Counted from the stretch's first letter, positions 23,168-34,810 are shown. The stretch is 64,000 nucleotides of DNA from Papaver somniferum (GCF_003573695.1 NC_039359.1:138905939-138969938); one strand, 5' to 3'. Notes: a model not told the origin generated them from the letters alone. A program made the numbers and translations.

Positions 23168-23986
23168 CTACGGGTCTATCTTTTTTTCTAAGATTATTGT
23201 TTCTAAGTCGCTAGACCCTAAAACAGTATTTTCGAAATGAACCCGTTCCTCTAAACCACTATCGGCTTCGTAAACAGGAAATACTACGTCGTCTAAAACG
23301 GTGGTATCCCTAATCAAATCCTCGTCCTTTTGAATAGGTGAATAATCATAAAAATTATTTGGATTTGAACTAGAAATAATATAATCACTATACAACTCAA
23401 TTGGATTACTAGACTCCTGATCACTATGCCTACAAATTTCAGATTCTTCATCACTGCTATCCTCATCATCATAGTACGAAAATGATTGAACCTTATCTAA
23501 ATAAGTAGTGTCTTTTATTCTAACCTCGTCCTCTAAATTAGGCAGATATTCACTATTGACATCAAGGGTAAAATTGGAAACACTATTTTGGAAATTTAGA
23601 TCTTTTAGAGAAGTTCTATTCTGGGTCTCTAACAAAAGCTTTTGGGCCGACTCACATGAATTCCTGACGTAATCTAGGAAACCAGGTAAAGAAAGTTCAC
23701 TCATTGCATTATTTTCGTCCATAACTAAGTTATTCATTTCAGCGAACTTACGTGTTGTCTCAGCTAACTTACGTGTCGACTCAAGTAAAGAGGAATTATC
23801 AGAATTTTTCTCGTATGACTGATGGTTGTGAGGATAGTGATTGGGCTCACCATGGTATGAACCATAACCTTGAAGAGTTTGGCGTTCCCAACCACTATTC
23901 CCACCATGGTAATAAAACTGATGATGTCCATATTCAAATTCGGGTCGATATTCATTGTATTGGCTTCTATCATACCAGCTCGACAT
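23168..23986 (-). CDS. D first reading frame, acidic protein of unknown function
   Basis: A 272-codon frame starts at ATG 23984-23986 (MSSWYDRSQYNEY); a few upstream codons are also open, but this start fits the Tyr/His-rich beginning. The protein is Tyr/His/Gly-rich at first, then has a helix-prone repeat (STRKLAETTRKFAEM), then a strongly acidic half (YYDDEDSSDEESE). No zinc knuckle, protease or RT motif is present. It ends at an A7 run (about 23180) where one extra base would join it to the next frame, so the two may once have been one product. The position after a 1-kb leader fits a gag-like or accessory role, which is inference. Confidence 0.45.
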   Translation of the reverse strand: MSSWYDRSQYNEYRPEFEYGHHQFYYHGGNSGWERQTLQGYGSYHGEPNHYPHNHQSYEKNSDNSSLLESTRKLAETTRKFAEMNNLVMDENNAMSELSLPGFLDYVRNSCESAQKLLLETQNRTSLKDLNFQNSVSNFTLDVNSEYLPNLEDEVRIKDTTYLDKVQSFSYYDDEDSSDEESEICRHSDQESSNPIELYSDYIISSSNPNNFYDYSPIQKDEDLIRDTTVLDDVVFPVYEADSGLEERVHFENTVLGSSDLETIILEKKIDP

Positions 23987-25036
23987 TCTTAATTGCAGGG
24001 GAATTCTACACAATCACAAACAAGGCCGACTCGACTCCACCAAAACAAACCTAAAGATTTCTAGCAAACAAAAAGCATGATGGCTCCACTTAGATTGTTT
24101 CTAGACCAGCTTCTATCTTTCGAAAGGGAATTCGTTGCAATTTGAGCAAACCCCTCTGGAATCAATCCGAGTCAAAGTAAGTTGAATTGAGGCGAGGGAA
24201 GCTCAGTGGAGCTTTGATACCCAAGGCCTCACCGCTATCACAAGGCGGCGCAGTCACGCATTCAACTCACAGAAACCGTCATGAACTTTGGAGTGTGCTT
24301 AAAGAGCAACCAATATTTTTCGAACGAGTTTCCTATTAAGCTCGTTACCCTATCGGTCTCGTTCTATTCCAAATTTTAAAGCTTAGGTTCGCGTTCGGTT
24401 TCGTTTTCCTAAGGCGGGCAAGAAGAGAACGGTGATGAAATCCGAACCCTTATCTTGTTTAGGCCAGGCCTTGCCCTTTACTAGGAAAATAAAGACAGTC
24501 CGGTTCGTCCTCAAACAATTATCACCTTAAGGCAGACAGTAACCCGCTTGCAGGAGATTCGCGGGTGTTTCGATTGGACTTACCTCCCGTACCAGACGGG
24601 CGATGAACCGTTGTCGTCGACTCGGGCCACGACTCCTATGCCGTGTGCGAACCCGAGGGGCCGAGACGATATAGTAATCGTCGTCCTTCTCTGCAAACAG
24701 TTTGTATTTAATTTTTTTTTTTTTTTTTTTTTAATTATATAACCCTTCCGTAGGGTTTTAAAAAATAATGTCCAAAGTCCAGAATAAAGTCCAAAAAAAT
24801 CCAAATTAAAAAAAAAAAATTACAGTTTTCCTCACACACTCTAAAAAAATTAAAAATTAAAAATTAAATCCTAAAATTGTCCTTTTTTCTCCTTTTTTCG
24901 CTTTTCGCTTTAAGCTTTTTCCTCTCCAAGTCCTTAGTGCTCCACTTCGAACCTGTAAATCAAAGACAAAAAAGACAAGTAAAAAGGAACAAATAAATAA
25001 AAAAAAAAATAAACCTAAAAATTCTACCTAAGCACA
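23987..25036 (-). other. D 5' leader
   Basis: About 1 kb between PBS and first ATG on the minus strand. It is GC-richer than its surroundings at 24540-24690, with homopolymer runs (T run at 24711-24732, A runs near 24810). No protein or RNA gene is recognised. Confidence 0.6.
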
Positions 25037-25059
25037 AATCCCCGGCAGCGGCGCCAAAA
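25037..25059 (-). other. D primer-binding site (tRNA-Asp type)
   Basis: Minus-strand TTTTGGCGCCGCTGCCGGGG directly inside the 5' LTR. The 3' end of plant tRNA-Asp (CCCCGGCAACGGCGCCA) is complementary apart from about one position. Confidence 0.88.
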
Positions 25060-26629
25060 TGATTAAAGATTTTTCGTGGGTTGTAGTAATAAAGGTTCGA
25101 ACTCTAAGACTTGTGAAGGTAAAGGATTTTTTTAGACTTATAAAATATATATACAAAATATTAACAATTTTGGGCGAGAGTAACCAAGACACTAGATTCC
25201 ACTACTACGCAAAAGAATGATAAATATTTCAAAACTCTATTCAATTCTTAAGTCCTCTTTTATCTTTAATTCACTATCAATCATACAAATTCTCAAACAT
25301 TATTTGTAAACCTTAAGCATAGATTATCAAGAGATTAAACCAAGCATAACCTATCAAACTGAATAACAAATAATTAAGACAATCATTCAAACAATTTAAA
25401 ACTCTGCAAAAGCAGCGATTAGGTGAATTATATAATTAAATGAAATAGTTACCCATTTATGTTGCGTGAATAGCTTCCTCCATTGCCTTGGTTACGAGGG
25501 AATTAACTCATCATGTTGGAAAACCTCTCAAAATATTTTATTAAGCTCAATTGATGTTTACAATAAAGAGAAAGATAAGTAAATGTTCTAAAACAGAATT
25601 CTGCGACCCACAGAAGGCGTCCAAAATGAACGACAAAGCTGAGGTGCTGTTGTCGCTGAAATGCTACGACCCACACCTACGACCCACGGACGTGAGTCAT
25701 TTCCACTGTTGATAAACGACTGCTACTGCGACTCCGTTCTTCGTGTGCTTGGTGTTCTTCATCAGCAGCAGCAGCAGCAGCAGCAGAGTTTGATCAACTC
25801 TTGATTTCTGCGTCTGTGGCTCTCCTCTCTTCTCCCAACTCTCGACAGCCTCTCTAGTACTCCCAGGGAACATATTTATACACCTAAAGCTCGTTGAATC
25901 TCCCTCAATTACTCCATATAATCTTCATTACTCGGTGTTTAAAGAAAATATTTTCCGAATATTTTCTTCCCTGAAATGATTCTCCACGCGTAAACAGCCT
26001 CTGATACTCCCTTATTTAGCTTCTACACGGTCCAAAAGTGTGCTAGAGTCCTCCATGCATCATCATAACACGTCCGAATCCCTCAAAAAATCCTCTCAAA
26101 CCCGTGACTGCCATGTTCTCTGATGATGACTTGTTTAGCCGATTCTAGCCAAATTCGATCGATTCTGACACACATACTGTATTCCTTAAGCTATATCACA
26201 TCTTCCTACCAATTTTTAGCCATTGAATCGCACCACAACACCTTCATTTTGTTGATTGAAAATCTGCCAGAGAGAGAATATATTTTCCCGCCAAAAATGA
26301 AATTTGAATTATGAGAAGAAAAGTGTCCTCCCCCTAATCCTGTACGGGTGTCCCTTTAGCAATTGGGGTGGAAATAGTAATTTTGGGGTGGAAATAGTAA
26401 TTTTTCTGGGTTCCTCCGGTACATTTCTGGGACGCTTCCGGTGCATTTCTGGGGTGCCTTTAGTACTTTTCTCCGGGGTGTAAATCATCACTTTTTTGAG
26501 CTCATTTCGCCGCAAAGGCTTATTTCTCTAAAAACATCTACAAAAACACAAAATAACACAATAAGTACTTAATCGAGTCTAACAATACAGAATATTGAGA
26601 ACAAAATAGACACATAAATGCGTCTATCA
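25060..26629 (-). repeat. D 5' LTR (1570 bp)
   Basis: Pair of 19468-21041. A (CAG)n run lies at about 25762-25786. The right TSD ATTGT follows at 26630-26634. Confidence 0.95.
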
Positions 26630-27499
26630 ATTGTAACAGACCTGTTGAGTCTTGTAGAGTCCATACGTACCAAATACAGCCATTGAATCTCCTAAAATCA
26701 CGTAGAAATTCGATCTCCAAATCTGCTCCTCGCTGCATGCATTTTCCCGCCAAAAATGCATTTTTGAAAACGTGAAGAAATGTGACCTTCCCCTATCCAG
26801 TCCCGGTCTCCCTTTAGCAGATGCCTGGAAATGGGTCACCCCTTAGTAATTAGGTTACCCCTTATCCAAAGTGAGAGTCCGTATAGTAATTTTCTCCCAC
26901 GAGCGCAAAAACCACTTTTTTAGCCAATTTCGCCGCAAAAGCTTATTTCTCCAGAAATACCTACAGGGACATAAAAAGCCATAATAAGTACAAAAATGGG
27001 TACTAACACAATATACAATTGGGCTATATTAGACACATAAATGCGTCTATCAGTCGCTAAACCCTAGAAGGGTTTTGATGAGAGGGAGACTCTAGTTTAC
27101 GACTAGGACACACAAGAATAATGTCAGGGATTCAAAGATCCCAGTTGTTTGAGGTTCTCCCTTTATACACTTTCAAGATCAAGGTTGCTTTAGATCTGAA
27201 CTAACGCAGCTTTAGAATCAAGCAATCAATAATCACCTTTAGATAGAAAAGTTGACTTGAGATTAACATAACAGAATATACACTCTGGTTAGGATGAACC
27301 GTAATCGTACCGTGTATAATGCTTGGTTCATAAAAGTTATCCAAAACTAGACAATTGAACAATAAGCTTAACCATTTTCATATAACACTTTATCTTGAAT
27401 CATAAATGTGATCAATCATGTATATATGTGTTCTTAGAGAGTTATTCAACTCCCAGTTATCTCATAGAAATAATTCTGATGCATCTGAAAATATTCGAT

Positions 27500-27860
27500 G
27501 GGGTAAGTACATGTACTGTACCTTCTCCTGAATATTCTTGGCATAGTATGTGTACCGGGCATGTGTACCCTTAAGACAATAAAGATTTTAGGAACTCACG
27601 GATCTTTTATGGTATGCGTACCTTTCCAGTTTTAAAACCAACATATCTTTTTTGGTTTGCATACTAGGTATGCATACCTTCCTGGTTCACGAGTTCACAG
27701 ACTTTTTATGGTATGGATATCGGGTATGCGTACATAAAAGTCACTACTGAACTATAGATACGTCGGTACGTGTACTTGGTACATGTACTACGGCTCTGGA
27801 TTTATAACCGTTCTCCCAGTGTGTGAACTGGTATGCGTACTGGCATGTATCCATATCTAC
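27500..27860. repeat. Cluster of near-palindromic GGTATGCGTACC words in LTR E
   Basis: Words of the form GGTAYGYRTACY occur near 27547, 27558, 27611, 27655, 27668 (AGGTATGCATACCT, perfectly palindromic), 27710, 27724, 27765, 27779 and 27830. A matching cluster occurs in solo LTR H at about 49665-50010. Confidence 0.85.
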
Positions 27861-28378
27861 AGTAGTTATGTATCTCTCTAACAATCGATTTGAAACATTT
27901 CTGAATAACATCAATGACACATATCACTATTCCAGGCTATTTTCAAATGATTAAATCTTGAATCACAATTTAGGTTATGAGTAATAAATTGTACTCAACC
28001 GAATTCATCAAGCATGAACAAATGTTCTTAAGCTTAGCATATTTCGAGAACGATATTTAAGACAAAATTGTCTCTAAATTTCTATTATGTGTGTATTATC
28101 TAATTTAGTCATGCGACAATGTCTCATAGATAGAAAGGTGAAAACTTGAGAAATTTGTGGTCCAGTCTTCACTTACCTTTGTTGAGGAAGTTCTCCAAAG
28201 CTCTTGTTGATCTTCGCCTTCAGACGCAATGATATCTGAATATCAACTACATACTTCTATCCTAATCCGAGACTTGAATAAATGTAGACTAGAAATCAAG
28301 ATATAGTTTTTACAAAATAATTTGACAATAAGCTTGAGATAGCAATACTTGTGAGTTCTGCCGAGCAATGTTCTAACA

Positions 28379-29400
28379 ATACTTCTATTAAGAATGATGG
28401 TTTAAGGGTCAAATATTTGAAGAGCATGAATGAGCCTCTTCACTCTAAGTAGTTATGGATATTTAATCACGATAAAGATGTTTTATGGGTAAAGGAAATA
28501 TGGCTGGAAGGATAATGTATGATAGATAAACTAAAGATCTGAAAGTTATATATGGTTGTGGGGATTGGAAGGGTATATACAAGTAGTTAAAGAATTTCAA
28601 AGCTAACAATATAATTCAAGTGGGATAAGGAAGTACTACTCTTTTTTGGGAAGACAATTAGGTGGGTAGAAGTTTTATTCTTTTTTACCTTCTCAGTGTA
28701 CGCTTTATTGTGTAGATGAGTTGGACTGTTAATAAGTATGTAAGTATAGTTTAACAATGGGGATAATAGAACTTAGGCTTGGATAACGACCATATCCCAA
28801 CATCATATAAATGAGTTATGCTCTCTAACTTCAGCAATTAAAGGTATCAACTTTGGATCTTTGTCCATCTTCATTAAACGGTGCATGGATAACACTGGGT
28901 TGTTCTAGGTTAAGTCTTGTTTTGCTAACTTGAGAAACAAATAATCTTCTCATAATCTTTTACCTTAATATTTGGTTAAGGCCTTAGCTTCAGTAAATAA
29001 GCTTCTTTTTTTTGTTTAGTTTTTTGTAAAAGGCTAACTGTTATGGATCCACTTTATCAAAAAAGAAAATTGATTGTAAATGAGTGCTTACTTTTATGCA
29101 AAGAGGCAAAAAATAGTGGAACATCTCATGTTTCATTGTTGTTTCTCATCTAAAATTTGGAAATACTTTAAAGAGTTGGTGGGGTTTATTCGTTCAATGC
29201 CAGATTGTAGTGGGTTATATTATCAAAGGATGGAGCACTTATCTGCAACACTCTTTGGACAATATTTCCACCCTCTATTTTTTAGACGATTTTGAAAATA
29301 AAAAATCACATAATACTTTAAGATGGTAGTGTGGACACTAAAGGGTTATTCAGTATGTAAAAAATCAAACTTATTTTTGGAGTAGAAACACAAATGAACC
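28379..29400 (+). mobile_element. LINE2 fragment 2 (RT end and zf-RVT region)
   Basis: LINE2 resumes right after solo LTR E. Near 28395-28500 one frame reads GLRVKYLKSMNEPL and LWVKEIW, matching the plant LINE stretch GLGIR.L...N.AL...LW. At 29080-29295 a frame has the zinc-binding end KIVEHLMFHCCFSSKIW. Stops and shifts are frequent. It is cut at 29400 by element F (TSD GAACC, 29396-29400). Confidence 0.8.
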
Positions 29401-29622
29401 TAGTGAAATAGATAAAAGAGTTTTTTGTATTTACTTGAAAAAAGAGAAGCACACACTAGTATGAAGAAAACTCACGACATACCTGTATGATACAGATCCA
29501 AAAAGACCAATACTTGAAAAACATGTATACAAGCAACAAGACCAATACTTCACAGACGCGTATATAGGAAAAATAGAAATGTGTATAACAAGATTGTAAA
29601 CGATACGTATTTATTGTTATTA
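29401..29622 (-). repeat. F 3' LTR (222 bp)
   Basis: Aligns with 47998-48220 over its full length with many substitutions. On + it starts TAGTGAAATAGATAAAAG and ends TTATTGTTATTA. The purine tract (complement of CTCCCCATAAGC) follows at 29623-29634. Confidence 0.82.
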
Positions 29623-29639
29623 CTCCCCATAAGCTATAG

Positions 29640-30721
29640 GGGAGATAAAACCTTCAACTTGGTACTAAGAAATTTAAAATGTGGGTATCATCAAGCCCTT
29701 TTATAAACACATCAGCAGCTTGTTGGTTTTTCGAGATATACGTGACCTGAATAGATTGAGAGTGAACTAGCTCCCTGATGAAGTGAAAATAGGGAATCAA
29801 ATGACTGTGAAAACTAGGTTTGATGATAAAAAAAAAATAGATCCCTTGTTGTCACCATAAAATTGTTGGAGAAGTAAATAAGAAAACATGTAAATCCTCG
29901 AGGAGCACATTTGAAAACCTAGACAACTTCAGCAGTTGTGTGATCAAGTGATCAATATTCATCCCTAGTAGATGAACGAGAAATAATTGGTTGTTTTTTG
30001 GAAGACTGCGAAATTGGATAATTACCAAAAAATAGACAGTATCCACTTATTGATCTTTCATCCTCATGATTTCCATCCCAGTCCACATCCTGGATTCGAC
30101 TAACAGAAGTGGGACACTTTTCAACAGAAGACCATAACCAACATTACATTTTATATTCCTCAAGATTTATTTTACAGAAACTAGAAGACCACTGGTGGGG
30201 AGCATGCACATGTTTACATACTTGATTCACAGTAAATGCTATTTCATATCGAGTCCATAATAAATATTATAATGCACCAACAACAAATCGATGTTCAATG
30301 GAATTAGTAAGTAATTCACCATCTTCTGATAATTTGAATCCAACAGGTTATGGAGAATTACATTGCTTTACTGCACTTTTGAAGTAAGTCAAGAGCATAT
30401 TTTGTTTGAGTTAATAATATATCAGAAGAATTACGCTTTCCCTGAAGGCTAAGGAACTACTTCAAAGGTCATAAGTCCTTGACAAGAAAAAAATTGCTAA
30501 GAGTTGTCATAATATAATCACAATATATTAATGAGCCTCCTGTGATGATAACAACATATATAAAAAGATGGTGAGTTGAGATCCAATACGTTGAACAAAA
30601 AAAAAGAATCAACTTGTGAAGGTATGAATTATAATCCAATTAAAACATCAATCAATCTATCATATCAAGCACGCGGTGCTTCCTTCAGACCATAAAAAGA
30701 TTTATTCAATTTGCAAACGTA
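29640..30721 (-). pseudogene. F pol 3' part: RT end and RNase H
   Basis: Minus-strand reading shows the copia RNase H signatures: SISGYCLFFG then SSKKQPIISRSST (about 29960-30060) and, at the end, QQAADVFIKGL (about 29685-29720), equal to the ADVFTKGL box. Upstream, toward 30720, the RT C-terminal half is present with stops. Insertion of element A at 30726 separates it from the RT start at 39400-39700. Confidence 0.85.
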
Positions 30722-30726
30722 ATGTG

Positions 30727-33122
30727 TGTTAGAGCATAGCTCGGTCGACCTCGCATGCGTTGTTATATCAAGCATGTTTGTCAATGTTAGTGATCAAAAT
30801 GAGTCTTGATTTCTAGTCTATTATAGCTAAGTCTCGGACTAGGATAGAAAAGTGTAGTTGAGCTCAAGGACTTCATGGAGATTCATCATACAACGACAAA
30901 GATCTACTCAAGGAACCGTGAAACTTCATCAACAAAAAGGTGTGTGGAGACTTGAACTTATCTATAACTCAAAAGTCTATCTATTCTATCTCCTTCTTCT
31001 TATGAGACAAAGAGTCGTAGGCTATATAGACTGGATCATACACATTTGACATTTCAAGCTGAGTATTCACTACTTATCTTTTTCTCGAAATCATGTGTTG
31101 GTAAAGCGTTTCTCTTTGATCAAGTTTATCTTCACCTAGTGACGAAGGTCATGAAAAGTTTCAATTACTTTGAGAATTGCTCTGACGTGAAACAGTCTGT
31201 GAATAACGCCTATATAACGTCCTCTGAGAAGGTCTTAATGATTGGAATGTGAGTTTAGATTACATAACCATGTATTCCTTAATCCGAAGTTTTCAAACTT
31301 TGTTGATTGAGAGAAACCGGAGGAATTGGCTTTTACAAGTCCGCGAACACAGTTTGCGAACTCAGTCCGCGAACTGACGGAAGTTCTCTTGCCGAGAATT
31401 TCAGCTGGGATTTTCCAAAAACTCGTTTGTGTGTTTAGTTGGCGAACTCAGCCCGCGAACCTAGTCCGCGAACTGGCGGAAGTCTCTTTGCCGAGATTTT
31501 CTGCTGAGTTTGGAAAACTCTGCCGGTTGCCTTAAGTCCGCGAACTTGTTTGTGAGCTTAAGTGGTTATGATATAAAGATGTGCTCTGAACATGAAACTT
31601 AAATTACTAAGGAATGCTTTATGCAAACCGTGGCTACAAAGTTCATGAGCCGATTCATCGAAATTGAATCATCTTTGTTTCAATTGTGTCTTGTGTAGTT
31701 ACATAAGATCTCATAGCAATTGAACAACTCTCTAACTAGTTCATTTGAGTGAATTGAACTAGTTACGGTGAAGAAGAACTAGGTTAATATGAATTTCTCA
31801 TATGGTTAACCTTTTAGGTTACTATGTTGAACCAACATACACGTACACGTTTAGGCATGGTTTTCACAAACCCAGTAAACATCTACCCAAGTGTGTGTGA
31901 CAAGCTAAGTTTTTGATCTAACGGTTGAGAAATATTAGCTTGAATCTAAATCAGTTTTTCATCTAACGGTGAATATGGATTGCTTTGTAACTAAGGCAAA
32001 ACCCTGATTTAAAAGCTATATAAAGGAGACATCTAGCATTGTGCAAAACTAATCCCCACACGTCTGCGTGATACTAGTGCGCTCGCTAGAGTCGATTCTC
32101 CTTTAACCTTTGGTTTTCTTCTCTAAAACTAGGTTAACGACTTAAATACTTCATTGGGATTGTGAAACCAGATCGATACTACTTTTATGGTAGTTGTGTG
32201 ATCTGATCTTGCATCTTCTATCGTACGAGTACAATCTATTGATTGGCTTGAGATCGTGAGAGTTCTCCGATAGGTAAGATAAAGAAGTCACAAACATCTT
32301 CGTCTCATTGTTTGTGATTCCTCGACAAACCGCTTGTGTAGTCAAGAAGGATTGTTGAGAGGTGATTGATTAATCTAGGCTGTTCTTCGGGAATATAAGA
32401 CCGGATTATCAATTGGTTCATGTTCACCTTGATTTTATATCTTATGACGGAACAAAACCTAGGATTTTTCTGTGGGAGACATATTTATCCTTTGATAGAC
32501 TTTTCTGTGTGAGACATATTTGTTTATTATCAAGTCTGCAATTTTGGGTTGCAGCAACTCTTGGTTGTGGGTGAGATCAGCTAAGGGAATCAAGTGCGCA
32601 ATATCCTGCTGGGATCAAAGGCGTAGGAGTACAACTGTACCTTGAATCGGTGGGAGATTGGTTGGGGTTCAACTATAGTCCAGTCCGAAGTTAGCTTGTA
32701 GTAGGCTAGTGTCTGTAGCGTCTTAATACAGGGTTTTTCTGTATTTACGGTTTCCTCGTTAACAAAACTTCTGGTGTCTGTGTTATTTCTTTTCCGCATT
32801 ATATTTTATATAATGGAAATAATACAGGTTGTGCATTAAGATCATCAATTGCAAATCCAACCTTTGGTTGTTGATTGATATTGATTGATCCTTGGATATT
32901 GGTCTTTGATACCGTCCAAGTTATTCCTTGTGTTTGATTAAGACTCGCTATTGTTTTAGCTTGAGTAAATCAAAACAAATGAGAGATATTGACTCCTTGA
33001 GATACTTTAATCTAGATTGAGTATGACTGTCTAGTTTATTCTCTAGCAAAGTATTTCGGAGTTTGTCCATACAGATTGCTAATCGAATTATTGGGTGGTG
33101 TTGTTAGACCCCCGCTTTTTCA
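30727..33122 (+). repeat. A 5' LTR (2396 bp)
   Basis: Paired with 36972-39379. A cluster of AGTCCGCGAACT words (reverse complement of AGTTCGCGGACT) lies at about 31340-31545. A deletion of about 30 bp near 32728 removes a stretch that is present in the 3' LTR (about 38965-38995). Confidence 0.95.
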
Positions 33123-33124
33123 AT

Positions 33125-33140
33125 TGGTATCATAGCAGGC
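33125..33140 (+). other. A primer-binding site
   Basis: TGGTATCATAGCAGGC begins two bases after the LTR end. It is a one-base variant of the initiator tRNA-Met site TGGTATCAGAGC. Confidence 0.87.
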
Positions 33141-33175
33141 AAACACACTAATACCTCATCAGTCTGTGTTTGTAG

Positions 33176-34537
33176 CGATCTGACTCTACGGAAAAGAGTA
33201 CTATCTCTGACAACGCAACATCAGTACAGGGTTGCTCAGATAAGTTTCAAAGAACTCAAACCACTGAGGAAAACTCCTTCACGTCTCCTTCGGCCGAATC
33301 CGCATTCAACTGGAGAAAATATCTTGATGAACAATTGGATGATCTCTCGGATGATAGTGATTCAGAAGAAGGACAGAGTCTTGATGAGGAGGTTTTTCAA
33401 TACATCAAGTTGTTTAATCGTGAATTGAAAGAAACAAGGACAATTTCTTGCTTAAGAAAGTACATGGGTCCTCTCTGTCAAGAAAATAGAAAGTTGAGGA
33501 AACTCTTCAAAGGTTATGATGGTGGATACAAACTGTTACAATCTACCGTTAAAGATCATGAATAAGAGGTTCGCTCAAAAAATTCTGAATGTGATAATCT
33601 TCTTCGTAACCTCTATATGTTAAAAGAGAGACTTGCCGAAACTGAAGCAAGATGTGAATCTCAACAGAAATGTTTCAACGAAAAAGAACACAGTCTTCTT
33701 ACCAAAGAGAAATCCTTGGAAACCAAACTCACTGCTGCTCTTAATAAGGTAAAATCACTGGAAGAGAATCTAATTAGATTTGGATCTAGCTCTACAAAAC
33801 TGTCTTCTATGCTGAGAGCCTGTAAAGAACATCATGATAAACGTGGTCTGGGATATAAAGGAATAGACGCTCCTAACAGTGGTAAGATTAAGTTTGTTAC
33901 AACTGTTAATATTTCTCCATGTGAAGAACCTGTGTCAGCTTGGAAAAACAAGTATTCTACTTCTTCTAAATCTGCTCAAAAGAGAACTACTGAACGTAAG
34001 TCCTTCAACTGCTATTACTGCGGAAACAAAGGACACTCTGGGCGAAGGTGTCGTCTTCGGATAAGGAATGAAAAACTTCACAACATTCTTACTTGGATGT
34101 CTAAAGAAGTTGTTAAACCTATATCACAGATTGGAATCAACACTGCTCGGCCTCAAGGGATATACTGTGATAAGGCTTTTTCTAATTATGTGTTCAAACC
34201 GAAGGATGCCTACAATGGTGGAAGGAAAAACAACAAAAGTGTGACAGGTGTTGTAAATCAGTCTGGAAAGAGAAAAAGGAACAAAAGAAAGAAAAGCGAG
34301 TTAAGTTCTTCTAATCTTCTCAAAAAGGACTGTGAATACAAGTCTTCCAACTCAAATTTTCTACACGTCAACAATAGGGCATCTGATCTGAAGATCTGTA
34401 TAAAACACCTAAGACGAAATATCAAGAAAACATGGAATGATGTTAACACAGGTAATTCTAAATCTTCTCTTGATAATGCTTCTTCAACTATACCAGGTAG
34501 CTTGACAAATACCAATGAAAAGGAAAAAAAAAAGTGA
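33176..34537 (+). pseudogene. A gag, C-terminal half with coiled coil and CCHC knuckle
   Basis: One frame is open from 33176 to 34537 except for a single TAA at 33563-33565 (between DHE and EVR). It has no in-frame ATG near its start: a TAG sits at 33173-33175, beside the place where B has its ATG, both following CTGTGTTTGT. Features in order are an acidic stretch (DDLSDDSDSEE), a long heptad-rich coiled coil (about 33390-33770, including LKERLAETEAR), then SSTKLSSML..KEHHDKRGLGYKG, typical of SIRE-type Gag, then the knuckle CYYCGNKGHSGRRC (34012-34053, C-x2-C-x4-H-x4-C intact), then a Lys/Arg-rich tail. The UBN2 part of Gag is absent. Without a start it can be translated only from the internal ATG at 33617. 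Confidence 0.75.
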
Positions 34538-34809
34538 ATAATGATGAGCAAGATGTTCATCTTATTACACCCGGACATGTTCGTGTTGCATCTCTTTTAA
34601 TTATGTTTAGTTAAAAAGGGATGCTCATGATTCTCAGGATTTTCATCTTGAGAAAGCTGTCAGGATTGTACTCCATTCGATGTTACTTTATTCCGTTTGC
34701 TCCTCAACATCTATTTCTTTTTGGGCTTCTTTGGTCTATCTTAGGCCCGTTTCTCCAGTACACGCACCAACCCTCACGAATGGCATGTTTCCTAGGGTTT
34801 TATGGAATT

Positions 34810-34810
<1 letters not shown>

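Larger units (their letters stand above)
19468..26629 (-). mobile_element. Element D: young, non-autonomous Ty3/gypsy Athila-like element
   Basis: D is 7162 bp with LTRs 19468-21041 and 25060-26629 and TSD ATTGT at 19463-19467 and 26630-26634. On the minus strand a PBS beginning TGGCGCCGCTGCCGGGG follows the 5' LTR; it is complementary to plant tRNA-Asp as in Athila-type elements. A tract AAGTTTGGGGGTATT precedes the 3' LTR. The LTRs differ at only about a dozen sites and small indels by eye, making D one of the youngest insertions here. The 4-kb interior has an acidic reading frame and a frameshifted second one but no protease, RT or integrase, so it depends on other elements. It sits inside related LTR C. 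Confidence 0.93.
18340..27052 (-). mobile_element. Solo LTR C (about 1.55 kb net) of a gypsy family, split by D
   Basis: C begins TGATGGTTTATC at 18340 and ends GCGTCTATCA at 27052, with GTCGC at 18335-18339 and 27053-27057. Its own pieces are 18340-19467 and 26635-27052. Both ends and much of the middle resemble the LTRs of D (GACACATAAATGCGTCTATCA end, a CAG run, the CCCGCCAAAAATG word), so C is a diverged relative of D. It lies in the same orientation, hence minus is inferred. No interior remains. Confidence 0.9.
17382..28378 (-). mobile_element. Solo LTR E (about 2.28 kb net), split by C and D
   Basis: E starts TGAAAACGTGGGAGTACC at 17382 and ends GTTCTAACA at 28378, with ATACT at 17377-17381 and again at 28379-28383. 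Its own sequence is 17382-18339 plus 27058-28378. The rest is the nested solo LTR C with element D. The start is the reverse complement of the J LTR end, so E belongs to J's family and is on the minus strand. There is no interior, so it is a solo LTR. Its right half carries a cluster of the 12-bp word GGTATGCGTACC and relatives (27547-27850). Confidence 0.93.

Noticed and set aside
24548..24742. 64-codon + strand frame in the GC-rich part of the D leader
   Set aside because: No homology, and it ends in a T run giving poly-Phe; it lies in the noncoding leader of D.
34258..34578. 106-codon minus-strand frame rich in Phe/Leu
   Set aside because: Antisense of the Lys/Arg-rich Gag tail of element A; the hydrophobic run is a codon-complement effect.
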